DNA of 45,282 nt from Deltaproteobacteria bacterium (GTDB taxonomy: Bacteria > Bdellovibrionota_C > UBA2361 > JAFLCA01). A program made the position numbers and the translations under genes. Where the stretch lies: contig JAFLCA010000005.1 in assembly GCA_017302875.1 (NCBI GenBank), forward strand, positions 1-45,282, in the 5' to 3' direction. How positions within the stretch are numbered: the first letter of the stretch is position 1; the number at the start of each line of letters is the position of its first letter. Under the pieces are notes generated by a model. That model did no database searches and was not told the origin of the DNA. It saw nothing but the letters and a program-made list of their open reading frames with translations. Positions 16,331 through 24,400 of the stretch are shown one piece after another.

Positions 16331-16352
16331 ACGTTTGTATGAGCGCAGTCAT
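16311..16352 (-). other. Possible 13-codon leader ORF overlapping the TonB receptor start
   Basis: A perfect Shine-Dalgarno (AGGAG, 5 bases before the ATG at 16352) leads into MTALIQTCAHSFY and a TAA at 16311-16313. This mini-ORF runs across the GTG at 16330 proposed as the receptor start, in another frame. It has the layout of a translational-coupling or leader peptide. No functional evidence beyond layout. Confidence 0.3.
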
Positions 16353-16382
16353 GTCTCCTGTCGAGCTTGCAAGCTGCTGGAT

Positions 16383-17072
16383 CTATTGGGGACTGGTGGG
16401 CAGGTTGGAGGGCTCAGGAGGCCGGGAGGAGTTGGGGAGAGTAGGATGCGAAGTGCTGTTTTCTGTGGAAGCCGAATCAGTGAGCGCGTTTTCGGGAGTA
16501 GTTTCTGGTGGTCGGCGTCCCGAGCGAGCCTTGATGGCTCGCTCAAGTCCAACCTCGCTCGCAGAGGCATCTCCGAGCTGCTTTGCGTAATCTTGCCCCA
16601 TATCGGTGGCGACTTTTGCAAGTCGGTATGCCCCGTATAAAGTTCCTCCTGCAATAAGCAGCAGCACCAGGGCTGGGATACGTATTTGTCCCCATTCCGA
16701 GAGCGTCTCGTGTAGGCGCGCAATCGAGTCCCCAAGCGCAATGTTGCTACCGTCTCTGCGACTCGCGCCGACGGCTTTGGCGTCTTTCACGTATACCTTG
16801 GCCTCCATCACCTCCCCCAACGAGAGCGGCTTTACGTGCACGTCTTGAATATTGGTGGCAGACGCTCTGACGATTGCCCGTAGGGTGGAATCTTTCTGTA
16901 ACGCGCGGCGAAACTCACTGCGGGGGACCGTTAAGGTCTGGATGCTTTCACCTTTGGTGGTAATGGAAACGGATCGAGCCCCGAACTTCTCTTGCATGAG
17001 AGACACCACGCTGCGATCGATCCCGTCCTCGGCTGAGCTGCTTAGTATGGTGTGATCCTTTTGTTTGCTCAT
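16383..17072 (-). CDS. Unrecognised single-span membrane protein, 229 aa
   Basis: The N-terminal 125 residues look like a soluble alpha/beta domain (KFGARSVSITTKGESIQTL, RREFRR-like basic patch, LSLGEVMEAKVYVKDAKAV). One transmembrane helix follows at about 131-149 (IPALVLLLIAGGTLYGAYR), then a short helix and a low-complexity tail rich in Pro, Ser and Thr (about 185-229). No family recognised. The start overlaps the stop of the upstream small gene by 4 bp (ATGA). The gene ends 52 bp before the TonB receptor start on the same strand and could be its cotranscribed leader gene. Confidence 0.72.
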   Translation of the reverse strand: MSKQKDHTILSSSAEDGIDRSVVSLMQEKFGARSVSITTKGESIQTLTVPRSEFRRALQKDSTLRAIVRASATNIQDVHVKPLSLGEVMEAKVYVKDAKAVGASRRDGSNIALGDSIARLHETLSEWGQIRIPALVLLLIAGGTLYGAYRLAKVATDMGQDYAKQLGDASASEVGLERAIKARSGRRPPETTPENALTDSASTENSTSHPTLPNSSRPPEPSNLPTSPQ

Positions 17073-17395
17073 TTCTGACGTAGCTCCTCAAGTTCGGATT
17101 CAAGCGTGTGTCGAACTCCATGGGCGCGTTGCATTTCAAGTTGTACGTCGAGCGGAGGATGCGCGCCTTCGCCAAAACATAACGGCTCGCCGTAGTCGCT
17201 CAGAGTTAGTCGGCCTAATTGCTGTGCGGTTTTGAATTCCAGGTATTTGCTCGGGGCGATTTTGAGGTAGAGGTAGTACTCCCGCCCGTCCGGAGCATGC
17301 ACGCAGCACAGCTCGATTACGCTCGCTTCGATGTCGAGCAAAGAAAGAATTTCTTCTCGATGTTCCACTGCGGCCCCCGATTCTGAAAATATCAT
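17069..17395 (-). CDS. Small unrecognised soluble protein
   Basis: 108 residues from ATG at 17395 (MIFSESGAAVEHREEIL). A GTG at 17455 would add 20 basic residues, but that extension overlaps the divergent thioesterase promoter and looks less protein-like. Features are an ELCCVHAPDGREYYLYLKIAPSKY beta-rich core and a C-terminal coiled-coil-like helix (VQLEMQRAHGVRHTLESELEELR). It is translationally coupled (ATGA) to the 229-aa membrane protein, suggesting the two work together. No family recognised. Confidence 0.65.
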   Translation of the reverse strand: MIFSESGAAVEHREEILSLLDIEASVIELCCVHAPDGREYYLYLKIAPSKYLEFKTAQQLGRLTLSDYGEPLCFGEGAHPPLDVQLEMQRAHGVRHTLESELEELRQK

Positions 17396-17429
17396 CTGAT
17401 TGCGAGCTAACGAAGCGAATGTTTCTCTC

Positions 17430-17464
17430 TTGGACAAAGAGCGGCGATGGCGCACAATGTGCGC
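17430..17464 (+). promoter_or_regulatory. Thioesterase promoter with dyad, predicted leaderless
   Basis: TTGGAC (17430-17435), 17-bp spacer, CACAAT (17453-17458), with ATG at 17466, 7 bp after the -10 box. The -10 region is embedded in a perfect 7-bp dyad gcgcaca-a-tgtgcgc (17450-17464) that could be an operator. No Shine-Dalgarno precedes the ATG. Confidence 0.4.
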
Positions 17465-17465
17465 T

Positions 17466-17942
17466 ATGAAAACTGCGAGCCCGGGGCATACTCTTTTGCT
17501 GTTGTGGGAAAAATTGCGAGGGACGGCGCTGGGCCGGTGGTTTTTTGCGCGCCTCTTGTTTTGGATGGTGCCTTACAGCGGTTCGATCGGAGCATCTATT
17601 GTGAGCTTGGAGCCGGGGCATGTCGTGGTGCAGCTCCGTGACCGTAGAGCGGTTCGGAATCATTTGTCTTCCATTCACGCCATGGCGCTTGCCAACTTGT
17701 GCGAACTAACCTCGGGACTTGCCATGTTAACTGCGCTGCCAAAAGATGCGCGAGGCATCCTCACGGGATTTTCTGTTCAGTACCACAAGAAAGCGCGCGG
17801 TATGTTGCGCGCTGAAACTCGCGTAGCGCCTATTGCTTCTGCGCAGGCGCAAGAGCTGCAAGTGCAGGTTGAGGCTCGCGATGAGAGCGGAGCCTGCGTA
17901 ACTCAAGCAACTGCGCAGTGGAAGATCGGGCCTCAGCAATGA
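17466..17942 (+). CDS. Hot-dog fold thioesterase-like protein (DUF4442 type)
   Basis: 158 residues from the ATG at 17466 (MKTASPGHTLL); an upstream in-frame start at 17400 would overlap the divergent gene and the promoter. The pattern SLEPGHVVVQLRDRRAVRNH, then NHLSSIHAMALANLCELTSGLAM, then SVQYHKKARGML is the hot-dog fold seen in DUF4442/PaaI-like acyl-CoA thioesterases, with the central helix following the conserved N-H segment. It probably acts on acyl thioesters in the cytoplasm. Its stop overlaps the nitronate monooxygenase start by 4 bp (ATGA), so the two form an operon. Confidence 0.8.
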   Translation: MKTASPGHTLLLLWEKLRGTALGRWFFARLLFWMVPYSGSIGASIVSLEPGHVVVQLRDRRAVRNHLSSIHAMALANLCELTSGLAMLTALPKDARGILTGFSVQYHKKARGMLRAETRVAPIASAQAQELQVQVEARDESGACVTQATAQWKIGPQQ

Positions 17943-18922
17943 ACTCTTCTGCTGCTGCATTCATGCATCGACTCGGCTTGCAGGTGCCGATAATTTGCGG
18001 CGCTATGTATCCTTGTTCAAACCCGGAATTGATCGCGGCGGTTTCGCAAGCAGGCGGTATCGGGATCGTGCAGCCTCTGTCTTTGGTCTATGTGTATGGA
18101 TATGAGTTCCGTGCCGGGCTACAGAAAATTCGCAGCCTCACCAGCAAACCTATCGGAATGAATGTGATAGTGGAGAAGGGCTCTAAGGTCTATGAACAAC
18201 GCATGCGAGAGTGGGTGCAAATTGCGCTCGAGGAAGGCATACGTTTTTTTATTACCGCGCTTGGAAATCCCGCATGGGTTGTGGAGATGGTGCGTGCAGA
18301 AGGGGGATTCGTTTTTCATAACACCACGGAAAAGAAATGGGCCGAGAAGGCCTTGGCGAGCGGGGTGGAGGGGTTTGTCTGCGTAAATGATCGCGCAGGT
18401 GGGCATGCGGGAGCTTGCTCTGCAAAAAAATTGTATGAAGATTTGAGTCCCTTCGGGTTGCCGCTTGTCTGTGCGGGTGGGGTGGGTGGCCCGAAGGAAT
18501 TTGTGCAAGCTCTTGACCTCGGATATGCCGCTGTTCAGATGGGAACACGCTTTATTGCGAGCGTGGAATGCAAAGCGCATTCATCCTATAAGCAGGCCAT
18601 CATCAACGCCGACGAATCGCAGATTGTTTTAACCAAGCGTGTTACCGGGGTGCCGCTTTCTGTTATTCGCACGCCCTATGTCGACAAGGTGGGCACAGAG
18701 GCGGGAGCATTAGTGCAACTCCTTCTGCGATTGCCGAGAACCCGGCATGCCATGCGCATGTTAATAAACTTGCAGTCAGTCTGGAAACTGAAGCGTTCGG
18801 CTCTCCAGGGACTGAGCTCAAAAGACTACTGGCAAGCTGGGAAGAGTGTCTCTGAGATCGATAAAGTCGAAAGTGTCCCCGAGATCATAAAAGCCTTTCA
18901 GGCGGCGATCGGGCACCCTTAA
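17939..18922 (+). CDS. Nitronate monooxygenase / 2-nitropropane dioxygenase family
   Basis: 327 residues from the ATG at 17939, which overlaps the thioesterase stop. It is an FMN-dependent TIM-barrel enzyme of the NMO family, oxidising nitronates or, in related members, acting as an enoyl reductase. Visible elements are the N-terminal LGLQVPIICGAMYP, the phosphate/FMN segment GGIGIVQPLS, the catalytic-type His156 in NDRAGGHAGAC, and the flavin-phosphate loops CAGGVGG and MGTRFIAS. Coupling with a hot-dog thioesterase suggests a lipid or acyl-CoA substrate rather than nitronate detoxification; this is inference. Confidence 0.88.
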   Translation: MNSSAAAFMHRLGLQVPIICGAMYPCSNPELIAAVSQAGGIGIVQPLSLVYVYGYEFRAGLQKIRSLTSKPIGMNVIVEKGSKVYEQRMREWVQIALEEGIRFFITALGNPAWVVEMVRAEGGFVFHNTTEKKWAEKALASGVEGFVCVNDRAGGHAGACSAKKLYEDLSPFGLPLVCAGGVGGPKEFVQALDLGYAAVQMGTRFIASVECKAHSSYKQAIINADESQIVLTKRVTGVPLSVIRTPYVDKVGTEAGALVQLLLRLPRTRHAMRMLINLQSVWKLKRSALQGLSSKDYWQAGKSVSEIDKVESVPEIIKAFQAAIGHP

Positions 18923-19088
18923 TCTTAGTAGAGTGTGGGGCGGGCTGCGCGCACGCGTCTCAACGGTTGCGACAAGATATTCTATTGAGATTTCAAGCTA
19001 TTAGAGAAAAACAGGAGCAAACCGCAAAAACCGGCAGATCAGTTTGTAAGAAGTAGCATCCCAAGGGTAAGGGATGAATGAGGTGGCG
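18923..19088. other. Intergenic stretch without recognisable gene
   Basis: The 396-bp gap between the monooxygenase and rrf2-type genes starts with 166 bp in which I see no ORF, hairpin or repeat. The rest holds the small ORF at 19089 and the Rrf2-gene promoter. Confidence 0.5.
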
Positions 19089-19241
19089 ATGAAAAAGGTT
19101 TCAAAACGTAGAACAAGAGACCTCTTGAACGGTCAATTGAAGAGACTTTTTATCGCTGACTATCACTTAGCGCGCATCGCAGGCTTAACCAGGAGTCAGG
19201 CCTTCAGGATTTGCCGCATGCGCTACGCTCAGGACAGCTAA
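19089..19241 (+). CDS. Possible 50-aa basic helix-turn-helix-like protein
   Basis: An ATG at 19089 preceded by an excellent Shine-Dalgarno (GAGGTGG, from 19080) opens a 50-codon frame ending at TAA 19239-19241. The N-terminus MKKVSKRRTRDLL is strongly basic. The middle LKRLFIADYHLARIAGLTRSQ has the helix-turn-helix pattern A-x-x-A-G-L-T. The product would be a small DNA- or RNA-binding protein of pI well above 10. An ATG at 19074 would add five residues. No family recognised; the support is the ribosome site plus residue pattern. Confidence 0.45.
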   Translation: MKKVSKRRTRDLLNGQLKRLFIADYHLARIAGLTRSQAFRICRMRYAQDS

Positions 19242-19277
19242 GCTCTCCGCGTACTTGACTGGGCCTTCCGGCCTAAA

Positions 19278-19307
19278 TTGACAAGTTAAACCTACACCAC
19301 TCATAAT
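19278..19307 (+). promoter_or_regulatory. Strong promoter of the Rrf2-family gene, near-leaderless
   Basis: A consensus TTGACA (19278-19283), 18-bp spacer and CATAAT (19302-19307, 5 of 6). The ATG at 19319 is only 11 bp after the -10 box, giving a leader of about 4-6 nt and no room for a ribosome-binding site. This is the best -35 match in the window. Confidence 0.6.
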
Positions 19308-19318
19308 AAACGCAGCAT

Positions 19319-19732
19319 ATGGCTGCAAACAGTCGCTTTGCGGTTGCGGTTCATGCCGCGACCGTACTTGCATTCAATGGATCGAATTACGTCACTTCGG
19401 ACTTAATTGCCGAAAGCGTGAATACGAACCCGGTGGTGGTTCGACGCATCATTAGCGCCCTGACAAAGGCCGGAATTGTTGAGTCTCACCTCGGCAAATC
19501 AGGCGGTTCGCGTCTCGCCAAAAAGCCCAATCGCATCACTTTGCTGGATATATATCAGGCTGTTGAGAAGCAGGGCTTGTTTGCCCTCAACCAGAAACCT
19601 GAGAACAAGAAATGCCGCGTTAGCTGCTGTATGAAGGACATTCTTTCGCGAGTTTTTGACGCCGCGGAGAAGTCAGTGGAGGTTTCTTTTGCCAATACGA
19701 CCTTGGCGGACGTTCTAAAGCCGATCTCTTAG
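19319..19732 (+). CDS. Rrf2-family transcriptional regulator (YwnA-like)
   Basis: 137 residues. A winged-helix N-terminus (SRFAVAVHAATVLAF, then VTSDLIAESVNTNPVVVRRIISALTKAG, then LGKSGGSRLAKKP) is followed by the dimerisation helix LLDIYQAVE and a Cys-containing loop KKCRVSCCMK (Cys99, 103, 104). The layout follows the YwnA-like branch, which has one Cys at this place, rather than IscR with its C-x5-C-x5-C cluster. The extra cysteines suggest a thiol or electrophile sensor rather than an Fe-S protein. Downstream on the same strand are a Cys-rich small protein and an OYE reductase, plausible targets. Confidence 0.9.
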   Translation: MAANSRFAVAVHAATVLAFNGSNYVTSDLIAESVNTNPVVVRRIISALTKAGIVESHLGKSGGSRLAKKPNRITLLDIYQAVEKQGLFALNQKPENKKCRVSCCMKDILSRVFDAAEKSVEVSFANTTLADVLKPIS

Positions 19733-19882
19733 CTCCTTGCCAGCTAACTGTAACTATTTTAATTGCAAATTGCCTGTGAGATTAGCAACTTGGCGCTGCC
19801 CATGGGGCTGCACGGGAATTTGAGACTTGCATTTGTAACGTGCGTGGTTACAATAAGGATAGGTTCAATTAACGGAGAATAT

Positions 19883-20044
19883 ATGACTGACAACAAAGCA
19901 AATGAAGGCAAGAAGGACAGCGGATGTTGCGGCGGAAGCGCCAAGACCACCAGCGCCTCCACCGGCTGCTGTAGCACCGATAAGGCAAGCACCCAGGCCC
20001 CAGCGGATAGCAAGGCCAATAAGGGTGGCTGCGGTTGCTCCTAA
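19883..20044 (+). CDS. 53-aa cysteine-rich small protein
   Basis: ATG at 19883 with a clear ribosome-binding site (GGAG, 6 bp upstream). The product MTDNKANEGKKDSGCCGG onward is hydrophilic and low-complexity (Ser, Thr, Ala, Lys, Gly), with six cysteines in three pairs: CC at 15-16, CC at 29-30 and CGC at 50-52. It could bind metals in the manner of a metallothionein or serve as a thiol buffer; no family is recognised. An upstream in-frame start at 19763 lacks a ribosome site and is unlikely. It is flanked by a thiol-type Rrf2 regulator and an OYE reductase and followed by a hairpin terminator. Confidence 0.75.
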   Translation: MTDNKANEGKKDSGCCGGSAKTTSASTGCCSTDKASTQAPADSKANKGGCGCS

Positions 20045-20052
20045 GCTTTCTC

Positions 20053-20082
20053 GAAGGCTGGGTGAGTAATCGCCCGGCCTTC
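20053..20082 (+). terminator. Hairpin after the Cys-rich gene
   Basis: gaaggctggg (20053-20062) pairs with cccggccttc (20073-20082) including one T-G pair, with a 10-nt loop. There is only a short scattered T stretch after it, so the termination efficiency is uncertain. Confidence 0.5.
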
Positions 20083-20117
20083 ACTCCTTCAAACTTTTAA
20101 TCATTTCTGCTACGACC

Positions 20118-21203
20118 ATGACCTCCAAGAATCTATTTTCTCCCGTTCGTCTCGGTGCTCTCGAACTTCCCAATCGCATTCTTATGGCCCCGCTCACGCG
20201 CTGCCGCGCCGATGCGGATAATGCGCCGCATGCGCTCAATGCGAAGTACTACGAACAACGCGCCTCGGCCGGTTTAATAATTTCAGAAGCAACGCAAGTT
20301 ACTCCGTATGGACAGGGCTATCCCGCAACGCCGGGGATCTACTCCGACAAACAAGTGGCTGGTTGGAAGGTAGTGACTGACGCCGTACATAAGGCTGGCG
20401 GAAAAATCGTGCTGCAACTGTGGCATGTCGGACGCATAAGCCATCCCGATCTTCAGCCTGGCAATGTGGCGCCCGTAGCTCCTTCAGCCATCACTCCTGC
20501 CGGAAACGCGAGCACGTTAAGTGGCCCGAAGCCGTACGTAACTCCGCGCGCGCTGGCGGAACAGGAAGTTCCAGAAGTGATAGCGCAGTTTAGGCAGGGC
20601 GCTGAGAACGCTAAACGTGCGGGCTTTGACGGCGTCGAAGTGCACGCTGCAAATGGATATTTGATCGATCAGTTCCTACGCGACGGCTCCAATAAACGCA
20701 CTGATGCCTGGGGCGGTTCGATAGAGAATCGCGCTCGCTTTGCGCTCGAAATTACCAAGCAGGTGATCGAGGTGTGGGGTTCCGATCGTGTTGGTATTCG
20801 TCTGTCGCCGACCGGGCCATTTAATGACATGCACGATTCTAATCCGCAGGCCACCTTCGGGTATCTCTTGCGCGAATTGAGTAAGCTCAACTTAAGCTAT
20901 GTGCATATCATTGAACGTCAGCGGGGCGATGCGAAGCACGGTGAGCAACCATTGCCTCTTTCCTTCTACCGTGAAACGTACAAGGGGAATTTAGTCCTCA
21001 ACGGCGGCTTTGATTTGCAGCGTGGCAATGAAGTGCTGGCGGAGGGCTTGGCTGAAGCGGTGGCGTTCGGGCAACTCTTTATTTCCAACCCCGATCTTCC
21101 AGCTCGTTTCAAGACAGGCGCAGTGCTCAATGAAGCGGACGTCTCGACGTTCTACGGCGGCGCGGAGAAGGGGTACACAGACTATCCAGCGCTGTCGGCC
21201 TAA
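20118..21203 (+). CDS. Old yellow enzyme family alkene reductase (NemA-like)
   Basis: 361 residues, full length for the NemA/OYE family: FMN-containing TIM-barrel enzymes that use NAD(P)H to reduce electrophilic alkenes such as N-ethylmaleimide and nitro-compounds. Visible motifs are the N-terminal NRILMAPLTRCRAD, LQLWHVGRISHPD, the substrate-binding pair in EVHAANGYLIDQFL (His-Ala-Ala-Asn) with the following DGSNKRTDAWGGSIENRARF, and a C-terminal FISNPDLPARF flavin-phosphate segment. Tyr in the YGGAEKGYTDYPAL end is typical. It lies 73 bp behind the Cys-rich gene. The stop overlaps, convergently, the yheU stop. Confidence 0.94.
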   Translation: MTSKNLFSPVRLGALELPNRILMAPLTRCRADADNAPHALNAKYYEQRASAGLIISEATQVTPYGQGYPATPGIYSDKQVAGWKVVTDAVHKAGGKIVLQLWHVGRISHPDLQPGNVAPVAPSAITPAGNASTLSGPKPYVTPRALAEQEVPEVIAQFRQGAENAKRAGFDGVEVHAANGYLIDQFLRDGSNKRTDAWGGSIENRARFALEITKQVIEVWGSDRVGIRLSPTGPFNDMHDSNPQATFGYLLRELSKLNLSYVHIIERQRGDAKHGEQPLPLSFYRETYKGNLVLNGGFDLQRGNEVLAEGLAEAVAFGQLFISNPDLPARFKTGAVLNEADVSTFYGGAEKGYTDYPALSA

Positions 21204-21409
21204 CGCACGCGGACGATGTTGAAGGTATCGTCTTTCTCGTCGAAAACGATTTTGGCCTGACCGCGTTCAAGCTGCTTTACGACCATGGCGACTTTCTCTT
21301 CAAGGGAATAGTCGGCATGGCCGTAATCAGTTCCTTCGCGCAGAACGAAGTACTCGATGAGGCCACGCAGGGCCTCGTTGCTTAGTTCGGTATGCGGGAT
21401 GTCAACCAC
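21200..21409 (-). CDS. yheU: YheU-family (UPF0270) small protein
   Basis: 69 residues from a GTG at 21409. The core IPHTELSNEALRGLIEYF, then VLREGTDYGHADYSLEEKV, then RGQAKIVFDEKDDTFNIV matches E. coli YheU, whose function is unknown. The GTG overlaps the last bases of the AddA-like gene, implying translational coupling. A TTG at 21445 would extend it by 12 residues not found in E. coli YheU. The stop codon TAG shares bases with the convergent OYE reductase stop. Confidence 0.85.
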   Translation of the reverse strand: MVDIPHTELSNEALRGLIEYFVLREGTDYGHADYSLEEKVAMVVKQLERGQAKIVFDEKDDTFNIVRVR

Positions 21410-24400
21410 GGCGACTCGCTTTTGTTTTAGGAGTTGCGTTCTCAAGCGCTATGCAGCGACCTTCGCCGATGCAGACCAGGATTACGCTGATGTCTTTTTC
21501 CGGTAGACCGCTGAAATGAGCCGCGGCGCGGCGATACATTTCAAGCTGAGCACGGCGGCGTTCAAGATGTGCTTCCGCTCCATCTTTGCAGGAGTTTTCT
21601 TCAATATCAAATTCAAACACTCGCGCAGCGACTATCTTATCTTTTTTGCTGCAAAGTTCCAGGCGCGGGAAGACGCCGGCTACGGTGCTGCCTTCGTGTC
21701 GAAACGCGAAGGGTAGGGCGCGGTACAATTTAGATTCCAGTTGCGAATCCCCGGCTTGAAAAACCTGGCGAATTTCAGGCTTTTTGAGAGTTGCAGCAAA
21801 CTCCAGAACGAGAGATTCGAGTGCTGGGTTCTCGTCCAGCTCCAGGTGCGCTTGCTCGGTAAGCTCTTCCAGGGTTGGCAAGTCTTCCCCTAGCCATTCA
21901 ATGGATCGGCTCAGTCTGCGAAGGACGGAGCTGCGAAGGGAGCTCTCGTCGCTCTCAAGCTTCATCACAGAGGCAAGATCTACGCTATTTCCCGTCGTAT
22001 TGCGTGAGACCTCTTGCACTACTCCGCGTCGGGTTCCGCTCGTTGATGTCGCGAGGGTCGGAGCGGATGTAGGTGCTTTGACACTGCGGGTGCCCGTTTC
22101 GCTTGCTGGTCGTAGCGACTGCCAGGAATCTTTCTCTCCCTGGCTAAAAAGAACAGCTTCGTCCGTAGCGTTGGGTGCGAGAGTTTCGCGGAGAATAGAA
22201 GCGAAACTTAAGGACTTTGAAGTGTTGGCCTCGACCAGCATAAATAGCTGTGAGCGTGCACGGGTCAGCGCCACATACAGTACACTCAGGGCTTCCTCGA
22301 CCTCACGCCCTTTGGCCTGTTCATGCATTTCCGCCAAACGCGGCTCAAGATTTCGAACATATTGATCTGCGTAACGACTCACCAGGGTTGGGGCAGCGAC
22401 TGGATCTGGTTGCAAGCGCAGCAAGGAGGACGGCAGCGATTTCGGTACTCGGCCATTGAGTTCTGGTAGCACCACGGCATCAAATTCCAAGCCCTTGGAT
22501 TTGTGAATCGTCATCACCCGCACGTGCGATGCCGCCGGATTCTCGACCGGAGTCATCTTAACCCAGGTGATAAAGTCACTCAGACGACTTGCACGAGAGT
22601 AGTTGTAGGCATAGGCCAGCTCGACAAGTTGACGTAAACGTCGACGATCGTGCGCTGGTGCTTCTTTGCTCAGAAGTACTGCCCAGCCGCGTATGATTTC
22701 TCCGAGGCTTTCGACTTCGATCGCGCTGCGTAGTTTCAAACTGAGAGCTTCAAGCTCTGCTCTGCTGGCGTAGTCTTGTAGTCCGAGCGCTTTGCCTAGC
22801 GCGGAGTTGTGGATCAGATATGCGGAAATCGTATCTGCGGGGTGCTCTGCAAGTCGAAGGGCTGAAAGCACCAACCCTACATACCAGGAATCGGTGAGCG
22901 GGTTGCCGCCTTCGCCGCTGGCGCGTACCTGGCGATCCCATAATTTCCCGAGCATTCTTGAAACGCCATCATTGCCGCGCAAGAGAACTGCGATGCTTGC
23001 TTGTGGGTTCTTAGAATGCAGGTCGCACACTAACTCTGCCGCGCTTGCCAAGATATCATCTGAAATGTCGCTCTCTTCGGAGCTGGCTGCGACCGCACGA
23101 AGTTCCACATAGCCCGGAAGTTCATTTAATGCCGTCGTGTGATCTTGAAAACGCGATTTCCATGCTTCTACCACTGCGGGATATTCGGAAAGGCTTTGCG
23201 CCTGCGCAAGGGCGCTAAAGACCTTGTTGACGGTTTGAATTATTGGCAGGGCAGATCGTCTGCTCTCGTCTCGACGTTCGGCCGTTCGTTGCAGTACGGA
23301 AAAGCTTTCTTCGAGTGTTTCGAATATCTGAGCTGCTCCGCCACGCCAGCCGTAAATTGCTTGCTTCGTATCGCCGACACAGAAGAAAGATTGCTCGCCC
23401 TGGGCCTTCGATAAGATTTCCGCTACCACCGGCTCAAGAACCAGCCATTCGTCTCGAGACGTATCTTGGAACTCATCGAGTAGCAAATGTGAGATGCGGG
23501 TATCGAGGCGATAGTATAGTTCTGTAAGTTCGCCCATCACCCGCGCATCGACGAGCGCCTGTTTGACTCCTTCGAAGTTCAATGTTTGAGAGAGCGCTCG
23601 AATGCCATCGAGTTCTTTCGCGAACAAATTTAGAAAGCGATACGATGCTTGGGTTTGAGCACGTAGTCTTCCAAGGAAGTACGCCTTAAGATGAGTCAGT
23701 ACTGGTTCAAACGCGCGCCGCTGTTCTTCAGTGATCTCGCGTTTGTTATACCTGCTTTCGCCCGCCAGAAGCTTGGCGCTGAGGCCTTTTTGAAGAAGCG
23801 CATTCCAATTCTTTGTCGAAATCGCACTGCCTGCATCGGCCAAGGCGTTTCGCCAGTTGGCGTCGGGCTCGCCTTTGGCCGTGAGTGGGACGGGGAGTTT
23901 GCCGATCGCTTCGGCGCAAGCAGCTAACTCTTCTGGGCTAAGCCCTTTCGGCACTCGCAGCCAGTCCCAAGCCTTTTCTGAGGTGACGCGCCAAGCGGAG
24001 TACAGTTCCTGTGTCTCACGCTCCAGTTGTGAATGAATGGCGGTTCTACTGTTTCCTTTCTGCAAAAGCGAAAGGAGTTCCACCAAATCTTCGGGCGCAG
24101 CCCTCGTGCAGAGTCCCGCAATTGCTTGGCGTAAGGAGCTGGCATCCGCTGCGGAGTCAGAAAGCTGCCAGCCTGGGGTGAGGCCAAGCTCGAAACTGAA
24201 GCTTTGCGCGATAGAAATAAAAAAACTGTCGAGCGTGCAGATATTGAGGCGAGCTTGCTGTTGGGTGAGACGTTTCAGTATCTCCTGCGCATCGGCAGGC
24301 GAGAGATTGGGCTTTTCGATAAAGCTGCCGAGTATGCGAGCTGCTTTTGCATCGAGAGCTGCTTCGGCCAGACGGCGATAGACGCGCTCGAGGATCTCGC

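Noticed and set aside
19763-19882. 40-residue extension of the Cys-rich protein
   Set aside because: No ribosome site; the ATG at 19883 has a clear GGAG and the extension is not Cys-rich or low-complexity.
21784-22365. 193-aa frame on the plus strand
   Set aside because: It lies wholly inside the AddA-like helicase on the other strand, whose motifs are complete; the frame is Ser/Arg-rich, typical of an antisense shadow.
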